From positions 1-64,000 of the forward strand of contig JAPOVV010000038.1 in NCBI GenBank assembly GCA_026707945.1: a stretch of DNA of 64,000 bases, in the 5' to 3' direction. Shown here in pieces: positions 41,305-50,004 of this stretch. The stretch is from Gammaproteobacteria bacterium. Its GTDB lineage: Bacteria; Pseudomonadota; Gammaproteobacteria; Pseudomonadales; Azotimanducaceae. Numbering within the stretch: the first letter of the stretch is position 1; each line of letters starts with the position of its first letter. A program made the translations under genes and the position numbers. The notes beneath the pieces are model-generated. The model did no database searches. It was not told the DNA's origin and was given only the letters and a program-made list of their open reading frames with translations.

Positions 41305-43536
41305 ATGGCTGACGATCAAGACACAGCTGTTCTCCCTGCTGACGAATCGCGCACCGCAAGTCGCCGCGCTTCTACGTCGTTAATGGGCGACGAGTCGATC
41401 CCTTTCTTCCGACGTTTGTGGGGATCTCGAGAGCGAATATCAACACGGTTGGTGTTCTACTTCATTGGTGCCGCCTTAATCACGCTCTTTGCCAGTGCTG
41501 TGGCGTTCGCGTTTTTCGCGTTCCTTGACACAAAACTCCAGCAAGTCAACGATGAGAACGTGCCGCAGATGATTTCCGCATTTGAAGTCGCACAAGAAAG
41601 CGCGGCACTTGCGGCTTCGTTGCCACGGCTTTCGACAGCTGCACAAAGTGACTTCGGTGCCATCGTTCAAAGTGTGTATGAGACGCAGGAAGCGTTCGAG
41701 AGTTACATTGCCACGATCTCAGAAACTGAAACCGGTAGTGAACGAGCCGCTGAGTTACTTGAGGCCGGCAAAGCGATGCGGACTAATATCGAGGCGTCGA
41801 TTGCAGTAGTTAACCGGCGTTTCGAGCTACTCGCCGCGACAGACCGAGTCATGAATGAAGTCGACCGCTTACAAAACCAAGCGCGCGGTCAGCTGCAACA
41901 GATTCTGGACGATCAACTCTTTTTTTCGATGACAGGTTATCGTGATCTGTCGGACCCCCCGAGTACGCAAATCGGCGTGAACACGGCGGATTTCGATACA
42001 TATCGCCACTTAAGTGAGATCGAAAGTGCTTTGGAGTCGTCCGCAGAGCTGATCGCTGCGGCGTTCAATGAGACCGATGCGGATCAGCTGGTGCCGTTGC
42101 TTGAGAGATTCGAAGCCACCAAGGCGACGGTGGAGCGTTATTCGAAATTGATTCCGCAAGAGATGGATGTTTCCATGATCCTTGGTCCGCTTCAGCAGCT
42201 GTTCGCCATCGGTGAAGGACCCGACGGCGGATTCGCTTTGCGGCAGGAGATTCTTCGCTTGAAAGCCGTTGAAGAACAGTACATCGTGGCCAATCGCGCG
42301 ATCGTTGAGAACCTGTATGCGAGTGGAGAAGCTCTGGTTAATGCTGCTTCGATCGATACGAATACCGCGACAGGTCAGGCCGAAAGTGCAACGACCGTGG
42401 CGGTTTACCTGCTGCTTGCATTGAATATTGCTGGTATTGCGGGCGTCGCGTTGATTGTTCGTCAGTTCGTATTGCGCAAGTTCGTCCGAAGGGTCGACAC
42501 GCTGGCCGATCGGATGCACACGATGGCGGATGGTGATCTGGAAATCGACATTCCCATCGATGGCAAAGACGAGATAGCGACGATGGCCGAAGCGCTTGAA
42601 GTGTTTCGCAAAAAATCACTTGAAGCACTGAGACTGAATGAAGTCGAGCGATTAAATGCGGAATTGGAAGAGAGCAATGACCGCCTGGAAGCGATGAATG
42701 AGGAGCTCAAAGCCGCACAGCAGCAGATCGTGATGCGCGAAAAGCTTGCCGCTATGGGCGAGCTCACCGCTGGGGTGGCGCATGAGATCAAGAATCCGCT
42801 CAACTTCATGATGAACTTTGCCGAAGTCTCACAGGAGCTGATAGAGGAGTTGTTCGAGGAACTCGAAGTTGATGAAAAAGATCGTGACGAAGGGATCGTC
42901 GAGGAAATCCAGCAAGACTTGACAGGCAACTTGCAGCGAATCCGTGACCACGGGGATCGTGCGAATTCGATTGTTCGTGACATGCTCGCGATGGGCAGGG
43001 AAGCGTCTGACTGGGTACCGACTGACATCAATCGCGTTCTGTCAGAACATGCCCGACTGGCGTTTCATAGTGCACGAGCGGCGGATTCTGAATTCCAGCT
43101 CGATATCAAGGAAGAATTAGCTGAAGATCTGCCGGAAATCGATGCGATACCGAACGATATAGCGCGGGTATTCCTCAACATGTTTATGAATGCGTGTTAC
43201 GCAACCAACAAACGGCGCGTCGAACAAGAGGAGGGGGATTCCTATAGCCCAACGCTCACCATCCGTACACAACTTGACAGCAACCGAGTCGAGATTCAAA
43301 TCGAAGACAATGGCACAGGCGTCGAAAAAGAGGCCATCGAGAAGATCTTCCAGCCTTTCTTCACAACCAAACCGACGGATGAAGGAACGGGTCTTGGGTT
43401 AGCGTTAGCAGCGGATATCGTACGCGCGCACGGTGGTAACGTATCGGTTGACAGTGCAGTCATGGAATTTACACGCATGACCGTTCGATTGCCGTTAAAA
43501 CAAAGCGCGGAAGTTCAAGCCGCTAGCACGAACTAG
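41305..43536 (+). CDS. membrane sensor histidine kinase
   Basis: 743 residues. Membrane helix 1 (about 51-78, LVFYFIGAALITLFASAVAF), a largely helical periplasmic sensing domain (about 80-350), helix 2 (VAVYLLLALNIAGIAGVALI), HAMP, a coiled coil (LNAELEESNDRLEAMNEELK), HisKA with phosphoacceptor His493 (GVAHEIKNPLNF), then ATPase with NACYATNKRR, DNGTGVEKE and TGLGLALAADI. The acceptor helix carries an unusual acidic insert (EELFEELEVDEKDRDEG). No response regulator is adjacent. ATG start. Confidence 0.93.
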   Translation: MADDQDTAVLPADESRTASRRASTSLMGDESIPFFRRLWGSRERISTRLVFYFIGAALITLFASAVAFAFFAFLDTKLQQVNDENVPQMISAFEVAQESAALAASLPRLSTAAQSDFGAIVQSVYETQEAFESYIATISETETGSERAAELLEAGKAMRTNIEASIAVVNRRFELLAATDRVMNEVDRLQNQARGQLQQILDDQLFFSMTGYRDLSDPPSTQIGVNTADFDTYRHLSEIESALESSAELIAAAFNETDADQLVPLLERFEATKATVERYSKLIPQEMDVSMILGPLQQLFAIGEGPDGGFALRQEILRLKAVEEQYIVANRAIVENLYASGEALVNAASIDTNTATGQAESATTVAVYLLLALNIAGIAGVALIVRQFVLRKFVRRVDTLADRMHTMADGDLEIDIPIDGKDEIATMAEALEVFRKKSLEALRLNEVERLNAELEESNDRLEAMNEELKAAQQQIVMREKLAAMGELTAGVAHEIKNPLNFMMNFAEVSQELIEELFEELEVDEKDRDEGIVEEIQQDLTGNLQRIRDHGDRANSIVRDMLAMGREASDWVPTDINRVLSEHARLAFHSARAADSEFQLDIKEELAEDLPEIDAIPNDIARVFLNMFMNACYATNKRRVEQEEGDSYSPTLTIRTQLDSNRVEIQIEDNGTGVEKEAIEKIFQPFFTTKPTDEGTGLGLALAADIVRAHGGNVSVDSAVMEFTRMTVRLPLKQSAEVQAASTN

Positions 43537-43623
43537 ACAGGGGATCGACAACTCGATCTGCGTTACAACGAAATTTGTTAGTCGACATCTTTAAGTCTTG
43601 GTGAATCACGACTGATTTCAGCC

Positions 43624-43842
43624 CTATTCCGATTTTCGGGAAGACCGTCTGCGCCACAGCCATGAACAGAGCGCCACGACCGAATACCCGAACGTTCCTC
43701 CGAGAAGACCCGCCCCAGCAACACGCACGGCTTCCTCGAATGGCCAGTAGAAATTTAGTACAGTCGTAGCTACGGTGAAGACCAGAACGAAAACAACGGC
43801 TTTGGGAATTAGCCGCTTGAATTGTTCCCGCATACTCATCAT
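43624..43842 (-). CDS. small two-helix membrane protein, unknown
   Basis: About 72 residues from ATG 43842 (43836 and 43833 are also possible). Two membrane segments (AVVFVLVFTVATTVLNFYW; VAGAGLLGGTFGYSVVALCSW) and a basic C-terminus (RRRSSRKSE). Not recognised. It resembles the neighbouring small membrane genes in size and orientation, but no sequence match is evident. Confidence 0.6.
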   Translation of the reverse strand: MMSMREQFKRLIPKAVVFVLVFTVATTVLNFYWPFEEAVRVAGAGLLGGTFGYSVVALCSWLWRRRSSRKSE

Positions 43843-44011
43843 TTGATGTACAGCTCTTTTTTGAATTGCCAAAAGGAAGACGATGTTTCTAGAGATTTAG
43901 ATTACGGTTTGCGATTCGAGGTTCAATCTCAAAGCAGAACGCTAATCCGAGACAACCATGAACCCGATTAAATGGCCGTTCCTTCAATCATCGCAGAATC
44001 GCGAAGTGGGT

Positions 44012-44458
44012 TTATTTGCCGCTGTGTCGAATGACGAGCCTGGAATCCCACCAATATGCGTATACCCCAAACCAAGTCGGGGCTGCGACGAGCGCCCAAG
44101 CCGCTGCCATACGCCACTCTTCGAAGAAGCCTAATAGAGCACATAGCGTGGTAGCCAATCCAAGAAAAATTTGAAAATGCCACCTGCTTTTTGGATATTT
44201 AGAAGTAGTAGGCGCATTTGCGTTGGTTTTGTGAGACCCGTTTTTTGGTTTCATAGGTCGATTCCTGATTAGCACGTACCAGAAGAAGATTGCCAAAGCT
44301 GTAAAGATCAGGATATAGAACCACTCCGGCTCGTCCTTTAGCAAGGTCGTTAGAGCGAACAATGTGGCTAGTGGCGCAACGATCGCGTAAATCACGACGA
44401 ACTTCGGTTTAGGAGGGTTTTGGACAAGAGATTGCAAGAATGTAGCGTTCATCGTCAT
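44012..44458 (-). CDS. small membrane protein, family B copy 1
   Basis: 148 residues, four predicted membrane helices in two pairs split by a polar linker (RPMKPKNGSHKTNANAPTTS). It is paralogous to the protein at 46813-47250: MNATFLQSLVQNPPKPK aligns with MKSTHWKSIVRNPRTPK, and ALAIFFWYVLIR with GLSIFFWFAAIL. ATG 44458 or 44452; the second fits the paralogue better. It follows family A copy 1 by 43 nt. Function unknown. Confidence 0.75.
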   Translation of the reverse strand: MTMNATFLQSLVQNPPKPKFVVIYAIVAPLATLFALTTLLKDEPEWFYILIFTALAIFFWYVLIRNRPMKPKNGSHKTNANAPTTSKYPKSRWHFQIFLGLATTLCALLGFFEEWRMAAAWALVAAPTWFGVYAYWWDSRLVIRHSGK

Positions 44459-44501
44459 TGGATTTACCGTACGCTCGGATCGACGGCGCGACCCGCGATA
44501 T

Positions 44502-44729
44502 TTATCGTTTGACCGATCTGAATTTTCGCCAGTTTAAATATGCGAGACCCCAAGCGGCTGCAGCGAGCACGCTCCATGCGATCCCCCACTTTACATCAAC
44601 TAGGAACCACAGGACCGCGAGCGGTGTGTATAAGATGCCCATGCCAGAATACAAACCCATTCTGGATTCTGGATCGTCAGTGAAACGAGCTGCGAATTTA
44701 CGTAGTTTCTCTTTCCAAGAAAGCGACAA
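44502..44729 (-). CDS. small membrane protein, family A copy 1
   Basis: 75 residues with two membrane helices. TTG start. It is paralogous to the protein at 47316-47546: KFAARFTDDPESR aligns with SFYARYTEDPAHQ, and WGLAYLNWRKFRS with WYLAYTCWRKSKN. The cytoplasmic N-terminus is basic, and the C-terminus ends in Arg/Lys. Divergent from the sigma-acetyltransferase fusion (138 nt to its start), so a shared control region is likely. Confidence 0.75.
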   Translation of the reverse strand: MSLSWKEKLRKFAARFTDDPESRMGLYSGMGILYTPLAVLWFLVDVKWGIAWSVLAAAAWGLAYLNWRKFRSVKR

Positions 44730-44866
44730 AACTCCGCCCTATAGTCGATGACGTCGCATTCTATCGAGAGACTCCGCTGGAAATCAACGGTATCTATCTT
44801 TAGACAAATTGGGTCTCTCGTAAGCAAGTTGCTTGGACAGACCTCTTGAGAGAAAGTACGCCCAAT

Positions 44867-46693
44867 ATGACGCCTCGGCGCGATCGAGCTTCGCTCGCCG
44901 AAACTGTTGAACGAGCGCAGCATGGCGACCGCGAAGCGTTTCGCGATCTCGTGCTGCGATTTCAAGACATGGCGGTTGGCTACGCATTCTCCTTGTTGAA
45001 GGACTTTCATTTGGCGGAGGACGCGGCGCAAGAAGCTCTGGTGGCTGTTTTCTTTGAACTCAAATCATTGCGCTCGCCGAACGCCTTTGTACCCTGGTTA
45101 CGAACGGTAGTGCGAAAACACTGTGACCGCATTAGCAGACGACGCCAACCCGATGTGCCTCTTGAAGAACAAGAAGAAAGATGGATGACAGACGCACCGT
45201 CACCACTTGATGCGATTGAGCAAGGAGAAGTGTCAGAGCTGGTGGGTCGAGCGATCGCTTCCCTGCCGCAAAAACAGCGCGATGTCGTCACCTTGTATTA
45301 CATTGGCGAAAAATCAAGTTCCCAAGTAGCGGAGTTTCTAAATCTCCCTATTACAACCGTCAAAAAGCGCTTGCATGATGCGAAACCTAAACTGAGAAGG
45401 AGCACGTCAAAGTTGGCCAAGCGATTCTTGAGTGATCACAAACCATCAGAAAGTAGGGAGTTCAGCGATCGCGTGCTGCGATTTACGGCTCCCGATCGGG
45501 CAAAAGACGCACCTACGGTGTACAACCTCTTCGAAGCCGAAGATCATCCCAGTCGTCATGAATGGCGAGGGGGGCGATTGTCGGATAGTCATGCAGACTG
45601 GGACGCATCTCGCGTAGCGTTCATTCAGGAAGGAGGCGATGAAAAACTGGTCGCGGCACTAAACGTTTACGACTTGACGATGCAGATCGGTCAAGCTGAG
45701 GTGCGTGTTGCGGGAATCAATGGAGATGTACTTGATGCGGAACTAACCGACTGGCGAGAGAACGTCTTTGATCGAATCGTATCGGATGCCCTCAAGTCGT
45801 TGTCGGAATCGGGCTACGACTTGGTAGTGACGTTCGATGATGAATCCTTTTGGTTGAGACATGGTTTTACATTAGGCTGGCGCGCATTACAGTGGCAAGT
45901 AAAGGTAACTGACCTGCCGCTTAACGGTGAGCAAACGCTCGAACGGGTCGAATCAACGCACCGTGAGGAACTAGCTGCAGTCTATAACGCGTCGAGCACC
46001 GGATTGACCGGGACGGTTCGAAGACCAACCTACAGACGGAATAAGCATCCAGGCGAATTTTCAACTTACATGTGGCGGAACTCAGGCGGCCAGATCGCAG
46101 GCTATGTCAGCGGAAACCCCGGTCCTGGTGAAGCAAGTTTTTGGGTCGACGAAGTCGCAGGGGACGCGGAAACATGCTTAGCTGCTCTAAGGTCTGTCGC
46201 AGATGCTGAGCAATGCGCTGAGTGCTATTTCGACCGGTTGCACTATAAGAGCGCGGTCGGGACAAAGCTACGGCAGATGAGTTCGTGCCGGTTGTTCACT
46301 GGTACGAGAAATGGAAGAGCTCGATGGTATGTTGCGAAAATCGTTAACTTGAAAACACTAATGACTAAGATCGCGCCGCTTCTAAGTGATCGGCTCCAAA
46401 CGACAGGATTCGCGGAGTGGCCAGGCGCACTGTCGATTTGTCTCCAAGAACACGATGCCTCTCAAGAGATAACTCTGGTCACTGAAGAAGGGGGAGTACA
46501 GGTGGTCGACGGCGCTGATACTTCGAATTGCATCAGCGGCGATCAATCGATTGTGCAGCTCGTTCTCGGTTGTGAAACCCCTGATGAAGTGATAGCTTCA
46601 AATGGCATCGAAGTGAAAGGTGAGCGCACAGCTGATCTAGTGTCCGTACTTTTTCCGGCGCAATACCCTCAGATGGAGAACCAAGCGCTGTAA
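44867..46693 (+). CDS. ECF sigma factor fused to Eis-like acetyltransferase
   Basis: 608 residues from ATG 44867 (TTG 44846 possible). Residues about 15-190 are an ECF sigma factor: region 2 LVLRFQDMAVGYAFSLLKDF and HLAEDAAQEALVAVFFELKS, region 4 LPQKQRDVVTLYYIGEKSSS and PITTVKKRLHDAKPKLRR. Then follows an Eis-like layout: a first GNAT domain (KLVAALNVYDLTMQIGQAEV, VAGINGD, and DESFWLRHGFTLGWR), a second degenerate GNAT half (REELAAVYNASSTGLTGTVR), and a C-terminal SCP2-like domain (ICLQEHDASQEITLVTEEGG). The GNAT acetyl-CoA loop is poorly conserved, so it may sense rather than catalyse. No anti-sigma gene is adjacent. Confidence 0.85.
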   Translation: MTPRRDRASLAETVERAQHGDREAFRDLVLRFQDMAVGYAFSLLKDFHLAEDAAQEALVAVFFELKSLRSPNAFVPWLRTVVRKHCDRISRRRQPDVPLEEQEERWMTDAPSPLDAIEQGEVSELVGRAIASLPQKQRDVVTLYYIGEKSSSQVAEFLNLPITTVKKRLHDAKPKLRRSTSKLAKRFLSDHKPSESREFSDRVLRFTAPDRAKDAPTVYNLFEAEDHPSRHEWRGGRLSDSHADWDASRVAFIQEGGDEKLVAALNVYDLTMQIGQAEVRVAGINGDVLDAELTDWRENVFDRIVSDALKSLSESGYDLVVTFDDESFWLRHGFTLGWRALQWQVKVTDLPLNGEQTLERVESTHREELAAVYNASSTGLTGTVRRPTYRRNKHPGEFSTYMWRNSGGQIAGYVSGNPGPGEASFWVDEVAGDAETCLAALRSVADAEQCAECYFDRLHYKSAVGTKLRQMSSCRLFTGTRNGRARWYVAKIVNLKTLMTKIAPLLSDRLQTTGFAEWPGALSICLQEHDASQEITLVTEEGGVQVVDGADTSNCISGDQSIVQLVLGCETPDEVIASNGIEVKGERTADLVSVLFPAQYPQMENQAL

Positions 46694-46812
46694 GTCAAAC
46701 GATGCACAAATAGAAAGCTGATATATTGTCTTGGGCGATTGCACCGATCAGTCGTCTTCACTCATATAGCTGGGGCTCGTTGATTGGTTGTTGGGGCGTT
46801 AAGGCTGATAGC

Positions 46813-47250
46813 TCAATCGAGTTGCTCGATGGTCGATTTCTTCTTTCGATAGGAGACGTACGCCAAATACCCGAAGAGCGCCGCCGGAAAAGCCAAAACG
46901 ATGCCAAAACTCCAGTCGATGAAAAATATGATCGTGGCGCTAAACGTGGAAATCGTCGATATGACCACAAAATAGTGGACAGCGTAATTCTCACTAACCA
47001 ATGAATCTCGGAGAAATTCGTCGATTGTCGGAGTTTCGTTTCTTTTCTCTTTTCTCCGTACGAGAATGGCTGCAAACCAGAAGAAGATGCTAAGTCCTGC
47101 ATAACTCAGAACAATGAATAGATAAGGCTCTTGAGCCAGTGCTTGGACAAGTGCGACGATTGCCGTTAGTACGGTGAAAAAACGATAAACCACGGACCGC
47201 TTGGGCGTACGAGGGTTCCGAACAATACTTTTCCAGTGAGTACTTTTCAT
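46813..47250 (-). CDS. small membrane protein, family B copy 2
   Basis: 145 residues from ATG 47250, chosen by alignment with its paralogue at 44012-44458. Four membrane segments in two pairs (FFTVLTAIVALVQALA, YAGLSIFFWFAAILV, then YFVVISTISTFSATIIFFID and GIVLAFPAALFGYLAYV). Polar linker RRKEKRNETPTIDEFLRDS between the pairs. It follows family A copy 2 by 65 nt. Unknown function. Confidence 0.75.
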   Translation of the reverse strand: MKSTHWKSIVRNPRTPKRSVVYRFFTVLTAIVALVQALAQEPYLFIVLSYAGLSIFFWFAAILVRRKEKRNETPTIDEFLRDSLVSENYAVHYFVVISTISTFSATIIFFIDWSFGIVLAFPAALFGYLAYVSYRKKKSTIEQLD

Positions 47251-47315
47251 CGGGTTCGGACGTACTAGATTCACTCTCACTTAATGTGCGGGAGAGGGCG
47301 TCGACACGCTAACGG

Positions 47316-47546
47316 CTATTGTTCGGCATTCTTGGACTTTCGCCAGCATGTATACGCTAGATACCAATTCAGAGTAGCTAACACCAGCCATAAGGTTACA
47401 AACCATCTTGATCCAAGTAATGAGAATACAACGGCAAGCAATGAGTAGGTCCATACTAACGCGAGATAAAAGTGCTTCTGATGTGCTGGATCTTCGGTGT
47501 ATCTTGCGTAGAACGAACTAAGTACTTTGTAGCGCAAAGAGTCCAA
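47316..47546 (-). CDS. small membrane protein, family A copy 2
   Basis: 76 residues if started at TTG 47546, which places the conserved Arg of ARYTEDP at residue 15, exactly as in the 75-residue paralogue at 44502-44729. The frame is open to TTG 47660, giving 114 residues, but the extra part has no counterpart. Two membrane helices (FYLALVWTYSLLAVVFSLLG; WFVTLWLVLATLNWYLAY). Unknown function. Confidence 0.7.
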   Translation of the reverse strand: MDSLRYKVLSSFYARYTEDPAHQKHFYLALVWTYSLLAVVFSLLGSRWFVTLWLVLATLNWYLAYTCWRKSKNAEQ

Positions 47547-47720
47547 GAACGGGGATGAAACAAACGCATTCGTATTGTAACTAGGATGCGAAATTGGAGC
47601 TGCCAAGATGCGACACTGTTGCGGCGACCAATCAGAAAGCGGAATGCCGGATTGGAACAAGGCATGTTTTAGTGCAGCCGATGGCTTGGAAGTGAATCAT
47701 CGTTTTCCGGGTTCAGACCA

Positions 47721-48134
47721 TCAATCGAGAGTGGGTCTTCGACGATTCGCCTTGGTAAGCGCCTGCCGACGTTTTAGATTCAATCGCTTGCGTTTTGAAG
47801 CGACCGTAGGTTTGGTACGGACCCGCGCCTTGGGTGTTCGCGAAGCTTCGTCAAGCAATGAGAGCAGTCGATTCCATGCAGCAATGCGGTTCTGCCATTG
47901 ACTCCGCTGGGCAGAGGAACGTATAACGATCTCGCGATCGTTGACATTGCTGACCAGCGCTAATTCCATCATTCTCTGTCGAACTTCTGGTTTTACATGG
48001 AGCGCGTCGACCGATACTCGCAAGGAGACGGCTGTTGCGACTTTGTTGACATGCTGTCCGCCAGGTCCTCTTGCTTGGGTGAATTGCCAAGAAAGTGCGT
48101 TATTTGGTATGGCGGGATGAGACGGAAAGTACAA
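47721..48134 (-). CDS. arfB: alternative ribosome-rescue peptidyl-tRNA hydrolase ArfB
   Basis: Release-factor-like hydrolase rescuing ribosomes on mRNAs lacking a stop, about 137 residues. GGQ motif in QARGPGGQHVNKVATAVSL, then NVNDREIVIRSSAQRSQ, and a basic C-terminal tail (SKRKRLNLKRRQALTKANRR) that enters the empty mRNA channel. TTG 48134 gives IPNNALSWQF the same spacing as IPESELEWQF in E. coli ArfB (140 residues) and avoids overlap with the lipoprotein gene; ATG 48182 is the alternative. Confidence 0.93.
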   Translation of the reverse strand: MYFPSHPAIPNNALSWQFTQARGPGGQHVNKVATAVSLRVSVDALHVKPEVRQRMMELALVSNVNDREIVIRSSAQRSQWQNRIAAWNRLLSLLDEASRTPKARVRTKPTVASKRKRLNLKRRQALTKANRRRPTLD

Positions 48135-48148
48135 GGCCGCAACTCTAT

Positions 48149-49084
48149 CTAACAGGCAATGCTTGGAGGGGGAATGGTCCATTCGGCTAGCGGGTGGTCG
48201 CGCAACTGGAATTTCATGATGTCTCCGCGTCCAGTGTCTTCAATGAGCTCAAGCACACTCGTATTGTTGCTCGCCCACAACGTCCGCCCTTTCCAGCCAC
48301 CATCAGGATCGTCGATACGCCCGTCGTCTGCGGTGACCACGATCTTTCGGAATGGCGTTGGGGTATCCGTTGTTTGCGCGATCACCCATAGTCCGCCAGG
48401 GTCGCCATCCGTGACGGTTACGGTGCCATCGATATCGTCCGAAGGTGTCGTATTCGGAGCGATTGTCCAATCGAAAATGACGGGGTCGCTGACATTGCCA
48501 GCAGGATCCTCCGCGGTTACGCTGATTGAATGTTCGCCCTGAACGATTCCTGGGAGAATCCAGGGATTTGTACAACTTACTGCGTCCAAATCGTCGCGTT
48601 GACATTCGAACGAAGCGCCTTCCTCGGAAACCACAAAATGAAAAATCGCACGATTAGACGGGGTCGTCGCAAGTGGTCGGCTTACGAGCCGGATGGTCGG
48701 CGCTGTTAGATCAACACGCCAGGTGGCTTCAGCCCATGTGGCGTCGGTGTTCCCGGCCATGTCAGTGGCACGTACGCGAAACGTGTGTTCCCCTTCGCTA
48801 AGGTCAGATTCGGTGTGCGGCGAGGTGCAACTGGCGATGGTGCCGTCGTCTAGTTGGCACTCGAAGGTTGAACCTGCTTCATTACTGGCGAACCGGAATT
48901 CGGCTGTCGTCCGATTCGTCGCTGAAGGCGGTACGCTCGTAAGGCTAGTTGATGGGGGTACGGTATCGGTCGCCGGTCGAGGCGTCGTCGTCGTGGGGTC
49001 TGAGCCGCCGCCTCCACCACAGCCGCAGATCAAGGTGGCTATCGCAAGCGGGATAAAAGTAAGTTGTGTGTTATTCGCGATCAT
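48149..49084 (-). CDS. lipoprotein with two Ig-like repeats
   Basis: Predicted outer-surface or periplasmic lipoprotein, about 311 residues. Signal NTQLTFIPLAIATLICGC with a lipobox-type cut before the second Cys (ICGC), then a Gly-rich and Thr/Pro-rich linker. Two repeats of about 80 residues follow, each with a STFECQLDDG- or ASFECQRDDL-type Cys, a second Cys (IASCTSP, AVSCTNP), and the ending EGEHTFRVRATDMAGNTD or QGEHSISVTAEDPAGNVSD. A C-terminal domain of about 100 residues (DGTVTVTDGDPGGLWVIAQT) resembles no family I know. ATG 49084 or 49096. Confidence 0.8.
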   Translation of the reverse strand: MIANNTQLTFIPLAIATLICGCGGGGGSDPTTTTPRPATDTVPPSTSLTSVPPSATNRTTAEFRFASNEAGSTFECQLDDGTIASCTSPHTESDLSEGEHTFRVRATDMAGNTDATWAEATWRVDLTAPTIRLVSRPLATTPSNRAIFHFVVSEEGASFECQRDDLDAVSCTNPWILPGIVQGEHSISVTAEDPAGNVSDPVIFDWTIAPNTTPSDDIDGTVTVTDGDPGGLWVIAQTTDTPTPFRKIVVTADDGRIDDPDGGWKGRTLWASNNTSVLELIEDTGRGDIMKFQLRDHPLAEWTIPPPSIAC

Positions 49085-49193
49085 CAGAAGACCCATCTGA
49101 ACTCGCTCATGCACCGATGAAGTTATACGAATAGGTGGTTTTAGGTGTCTGTGTGTGAGGGTATCGTCCTGAGGCGACAGTTACTACATCCAG

Positions 49194-49607
49194 TCACATT
49201 GACTTAGAACGATCGCGTAAGGCAAGGCGTGCCCCATACGCAAATCCCACAAATTCGATGAATGCGAGACCTAGCGCAGAGTAGAGGAAGGAAGCTTTGT
49301 GTTTCGGCACCACGTTCAAGTACAGGTCCGGACTTTCCACGAGAAAGTGCAACATCAGACCGAAGACTAGTGACGCGCCCATCGAGAGTGAAAACAGGAT
49401 CGCACCTAGCTTGAATTTCCTCTTCCACACGAGATAGATCGCTACCCATGGTGCGATCGTGACGACGATCAAAATGAACAGAATTTGCAGCGGGGAGTTC
49501 TGCACTCCGGCGAGGATATGAGTGTATTGGTGACCTCCTCCGATGAAAAGGTGTAGCGTAGCAATGATCACAAGAAGTGTTATTTCAGATCTCACAGGCG
49601 TCTCCAT
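49194..49607 (-). CDS. four-helix membrane protein, unknown
   Basis: 137 residues from ATG 49607, with four membrane segments (EITLLVIIATLHLFIGG; LQILFILIVVTIAPWVAIYL; ILFSLSMGASLVFGLMLHFL; ALGLAFIEFVGFAYGARLAL). Layout suggests a DoxX-like or general small carrier, but no motif decides. The ATG lies within the read-through frame of the upstream DCC gene, so the two form one unit. Confidence 0.7.
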   Translation of the reverse strand: METPVRSEITLLVIIATLHLFIGGGHQYTHILAGVQNSPLQILFILIVVTIAPWVAIYLVWKRKFKLGAILFSLSMGASLVFGLMLHFLVESPDLYLNVVPKHKASFLYSALGLAFIEFVGFAYGARLALRDRSKSM

Positions 49608-49899
49608 TGCATCCTGGTCGCGACTTTTCAAGCTGGTTTCGGAATGGAGGGAAATAGAGCAGAAGGCCGTACAGAAAGAGCAGTGGGACTCGCAGACATA
49701 CTTTTCACGTAGCGTAGATCCCGGAGAATACTTGGCGGCGTTTCTTGTCGACGACAACAATCTCGCCAATAGGGACTTCGCCTATCGGGGAAATCTCTGT
49801 CGTGAGATCAATCGTCCGCAGCCAGTCCAGTCGGGCGGTGCGTTTCGCTTGCCGCACGCAGACTGGACAGTTCGGGTTGTAGTGGAGCGCAAGCCTCAT
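49585..49899 (-). pseudogene. DCC-family thiol-disulfide oxidoreductase interrupted by in-frame TGA
   Basis: Starts RLALHYNPNCPVCVRQAKRT with the family CxxC, and continues IGEIVVVDKKRRQVFSGIYA to a TGA at 49705-49707 after 64 residues. Past the stop, in the same frame, the family C-terminus goes on (KVCLRVPLLFLYGLLLYFPP, then FRNQLEKSRPGC) and ends at 49585. A single CGA to TGA change would explain it. Either a nonsense pseudogene, read-through, or a sequence error. ATG 49899; the open frame goes back to 50004, just after rsgA. Confidence 0.65.
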
Positions 49900-50004
49900 T
49901 CTGGTGAAATGGCGTACGACGTATATAACCAAGCATAAGACGAGAGAGCCACCCGATTCGCTCTTCATAACTTCGCGTGAATCGGTGAGCTTAGACGGAC
50001 GCAT

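Noticed and set aside
42010-43031. Long bottom-strand frames opposite the histidine kinase
   Set aside because: Antisense shadows; the top strand encodes all kinase motifs in order.
49705-49707. Selenocysteine at the in-frame TGA of the DCC gene
   Set aside because: The TGA lies about 50 residues past the CxxC, where the family is expected to have Arg or another non-catalytic residue, and no SECIS-like stem was apparent.
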